Shown: positions 62,816 through 64,000 of the stretch, in pieces
Layout: every line of letters begins with the position of its first letter
Position numbering within the stretch: position 1 is the first letter of the stretch
Assembly (NCBI RefSeq): GCF_933509905.1
Contig: NZ_OW150024.1
Location: 2,220,001 to 2,284,000, forward strand
Origin: Trichlorobacter ammonificans
Lineage (GTDB): Bacteria; Desulfobacterota; Desulfuromonadia; Geobacterales; Pseudopelobacteraceae
Length of the DNA: 64,000 bases
Reading direction: 5' to 3'
Translations under genes and position numbers: made by a program
The notes under the pieces: generated by a model
Database searches by the model: none
Told to the model about the DNA's origin: nothing
The model's input: the letters and a program-made list of their open reading frames with translations, nothing else

Positions 62816-64000
62816 CTAACGGCGTGGTGTCATGCGCCCGAGCAGCCAGGCCGCCACCGGCGCCCCGAAGACGGCTGCCGCCACCCAGGCGCGTTCCTGC
62901 CAGTTCCCTTCAATGAAGTAGGATAGCTGCACCTGGTAAGCCAGGAACACGGACCAGCAGAGGGTCAGGCCCGCCGGACCGGCGCTGAACGGCAGCAGGG
63001 CCGCCAGACAGAGGGCGTACCAGGGATGCAGGGTGGGAGTGAGCAGCAGGAAGGCCAGGGCCACACCGTAGCAGGCGGTCAGTGTTGCCCTGAGCCGCTC
63101 CGCCGGTGAACCGGCCGTGCGCAGCCGCCGGAACAGCCGGAACGTGCTGCCGCCGACAACGCCGAGGAACAGGCCGATCAGCACCAGCCGGGCGATGGTG
63201 CCGGAGCCGGTTGCGGCCCGCAGGGTGCGAAAGGCAAAGCCGGAGAACTCCCAGTGGCGGGCATAGCTGTCCAGGCTGCCCAGAATCGCCGCTATTGATG
63301 GGAGAAACGGCACCACCAGCAGCAGCACCCCAGCCAGGCCGCCCGCGACAAAGAGCCACCGCCGTTGCCGCGGCACCGCCGCCAGTACCGGCGGGACCAG
63401 GGCAACGGGAAACAGCTTGACCAGCCCCGCCGCCGCCAGCAGTCCTCCGGCCGCCGGAACCCGCCAGCCCCCTCCCTTTCCCGCACCCGCCGCTGCCAGC
63501 AGTGCAAAGCTGGCCATCACCAGCGCCATCCCTGTGCCGTCCACGTGGCCGGAGGCAGCGATCTCCAGCAGCGGCAGCGGATGCCAGGCATAGAGCGCCG
63601 CCCGCCACAGCGGCAGCTCCAAGCGCTTCAGCATGACAACCAGCAAAGCGCACAGGCCCAGATCCAGCGCCACCAGCAGGCCTTTGAGACCGGTGAGCGT
63701 TCCTCCCAGGGCCGCTCCCCCGGCAAACAGCAACTGCGCGGCAGGCGGATAGATGGTGACATACTGTGGATGGTTGATCTGCGAATGAAGGGCGGTCAGC
63801 TCCGGCGGCGGAGTAACAACAGCGGGAGCTGCGGCGTAGGGATTGATCCCGTTCAGCAGGTTCAAAGCATCCCAGAGGTAGCGGTAGAGATCGTCGGACA
63901 ACTGCGGCGGCGCGAACAGAAACAGCAGGCGCATGGCAAGCGCACCAGTGATAATTACCTGCCATGACAGAGCGATCCTGCCTTTTTCACCCAGATAGAG
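62816..64000 (-). CDS. GT87/DUF2029-type polyprenol-dependent glycosyltransferase (5' end cut by window edge)
   Basis: At least 394 codons; the frame stays open to base 64000, where LYLGEKGRIALSWQVIITG precedes the first in-window Met. About ten helices. The loop LSDDLYRYLWDALNLLNGINPYAAAP with its Asp pair is the GT-C active region, and HPLPLLEIAASGHVDGTGMAL is also typical. These are mannosyltransferase-like enzymes using polyprenyl-phosphate sugars, which suits the DPM1-like synthase at 54744. The true start lies outside. Confidence 0.88.
   Translation of the reverse strand, partial: LYLGEKGRIALSWQVIITGALAMRLLFLFAPPQLSDDLYRYLWDALNLLNGINPYAAAPAVVTPPPELTALHSQINHPQYVTIYPPAAQLLFAGGAALGGTLTGLKGLLVALDLGLCALLVVMLKRLELPLWRAALYAWHPLPLLEIAASGHVDGTGMALVMASFALLAAAGAGKGGGWRVPAAGGLLAAAGLVKLFPVALVPPVLAAVPRQRRWLFVAGGLAGVLLLVVPFLPSIAAILGSLDSYARHWEFSGFAFRTLRAATGSGTIARLVLIGLFLGVVGGSTFRLFRRLRTAGSPAERLRATLTACYGVALAFLLLTPTLHPWYALCLAALLPFSAGPAGLTLCWSVFLAYQVQLSYFIEGNWQERAWVAAAVFGAPVAAWLLGRMTPRR

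Overview
The window looks like chromosomal DNA of a Geobacter-type bacterium (Desulfuromonadota/Geobacterales; the Trichlorobacter or Pelobacter propionicus side would fit). GC is high. Supporting genes are a HoxEF diaphorase, an OmcA/MtrC-type decaheme lipoprotein cytochrome, further small c-type cytochromes, hopanoid genes hpnJ/hpnK, a CIRCE-controlled hrcA-grpE-dnaK-dnaJ operon, a cobalamin-riboswitch operon with a ThiC paralogue that is probably BzaF, and many cell-envelope lipoproteins. Species assignment is inference only.

Layout. 1-2154: hoxF (cut by the left edge) and hoxE. 2381-2457: initiator tRNA. 2554-4461: murI, a GerMN protein and a small unknown. 4645-11246: DUF523/DUF1722 protein, then the heat-shock operon followed by a membrane protein and a small diheme cytochrome. 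11322-17991 (minus): S-layer-homology lipoprotein, then rimI-pyrK-pyrD-mscS/CNB-HD, tRNA-Gln and an enoyl-CoA hydratase. 18140-19113: polysaccharide deacetylase and a Cys-rich miniprotein with a TTG start. 19167-23271 (minus): hpnJ-hpnK-DMT-proC and a ComEA-like HhH protein. 23497-25314: MFS transporter and an unknown protein. 25404-29103: broken transposase, decaheme cytochrome and AraC regulator. 29309-32273: CobC-like phosphatase, YchJ protein, hotdog thioesterase, a Met/His-rich miniprotein and an AcuI-type reductase. 32355-36998: cobalamin riboswitch, cobU, cobT, bzaF/thiC and a two-hotdog thioesterase. 37297-38021: tRNA-Met with an integrase remnant. 38022-40021: fluoride channel, DUF190 and a secreted unknown. 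40265-43526: panB-panC-panP. 43614-47771: amidohydrolase, EcsC protein, then an Rrf2-cysK-yezD-acyP sulfur group.

47772-62800 is the accessory part. It holds secreted or envelope proteins: a beta-propeller lipoprotein, an FnIII-cytochrome lipoprotein, a rhodanese lipoprotein, an outer-membrane beta-barrel, an Fe-S/VTT membrane fusion, a DPM1-type glycosyltransferase, a second periplasmic rhodanese, a secreted unknown, a processive GT2, an ArsR/SmtB regulator with an SmtB-like operator, and a COG1840-type ABC importer. Three similar stem-loop/terminator units precede genes in this part and may be a repeated attenuator. A GT87 mannosyltransferase-like gene runs off the right edge.

Three families of short palindromic non-coding repeats are scattered through the window: A at 24834, 34431 and 58910; B at 52595 and 56906; C at 32502. 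Several sit in regulatory positions: C lies between a cobalamin aptamer and its terminator, and one B copy abuts a start codon. The best candidates for undescribed biology are the rhodanese/Fe-S-VTT/barrel cluster with its repeated leader hairpins, the two unusual miniproteins (18940-19113 and 31044-31211), and the repeat-interrupted riboswitch leader.
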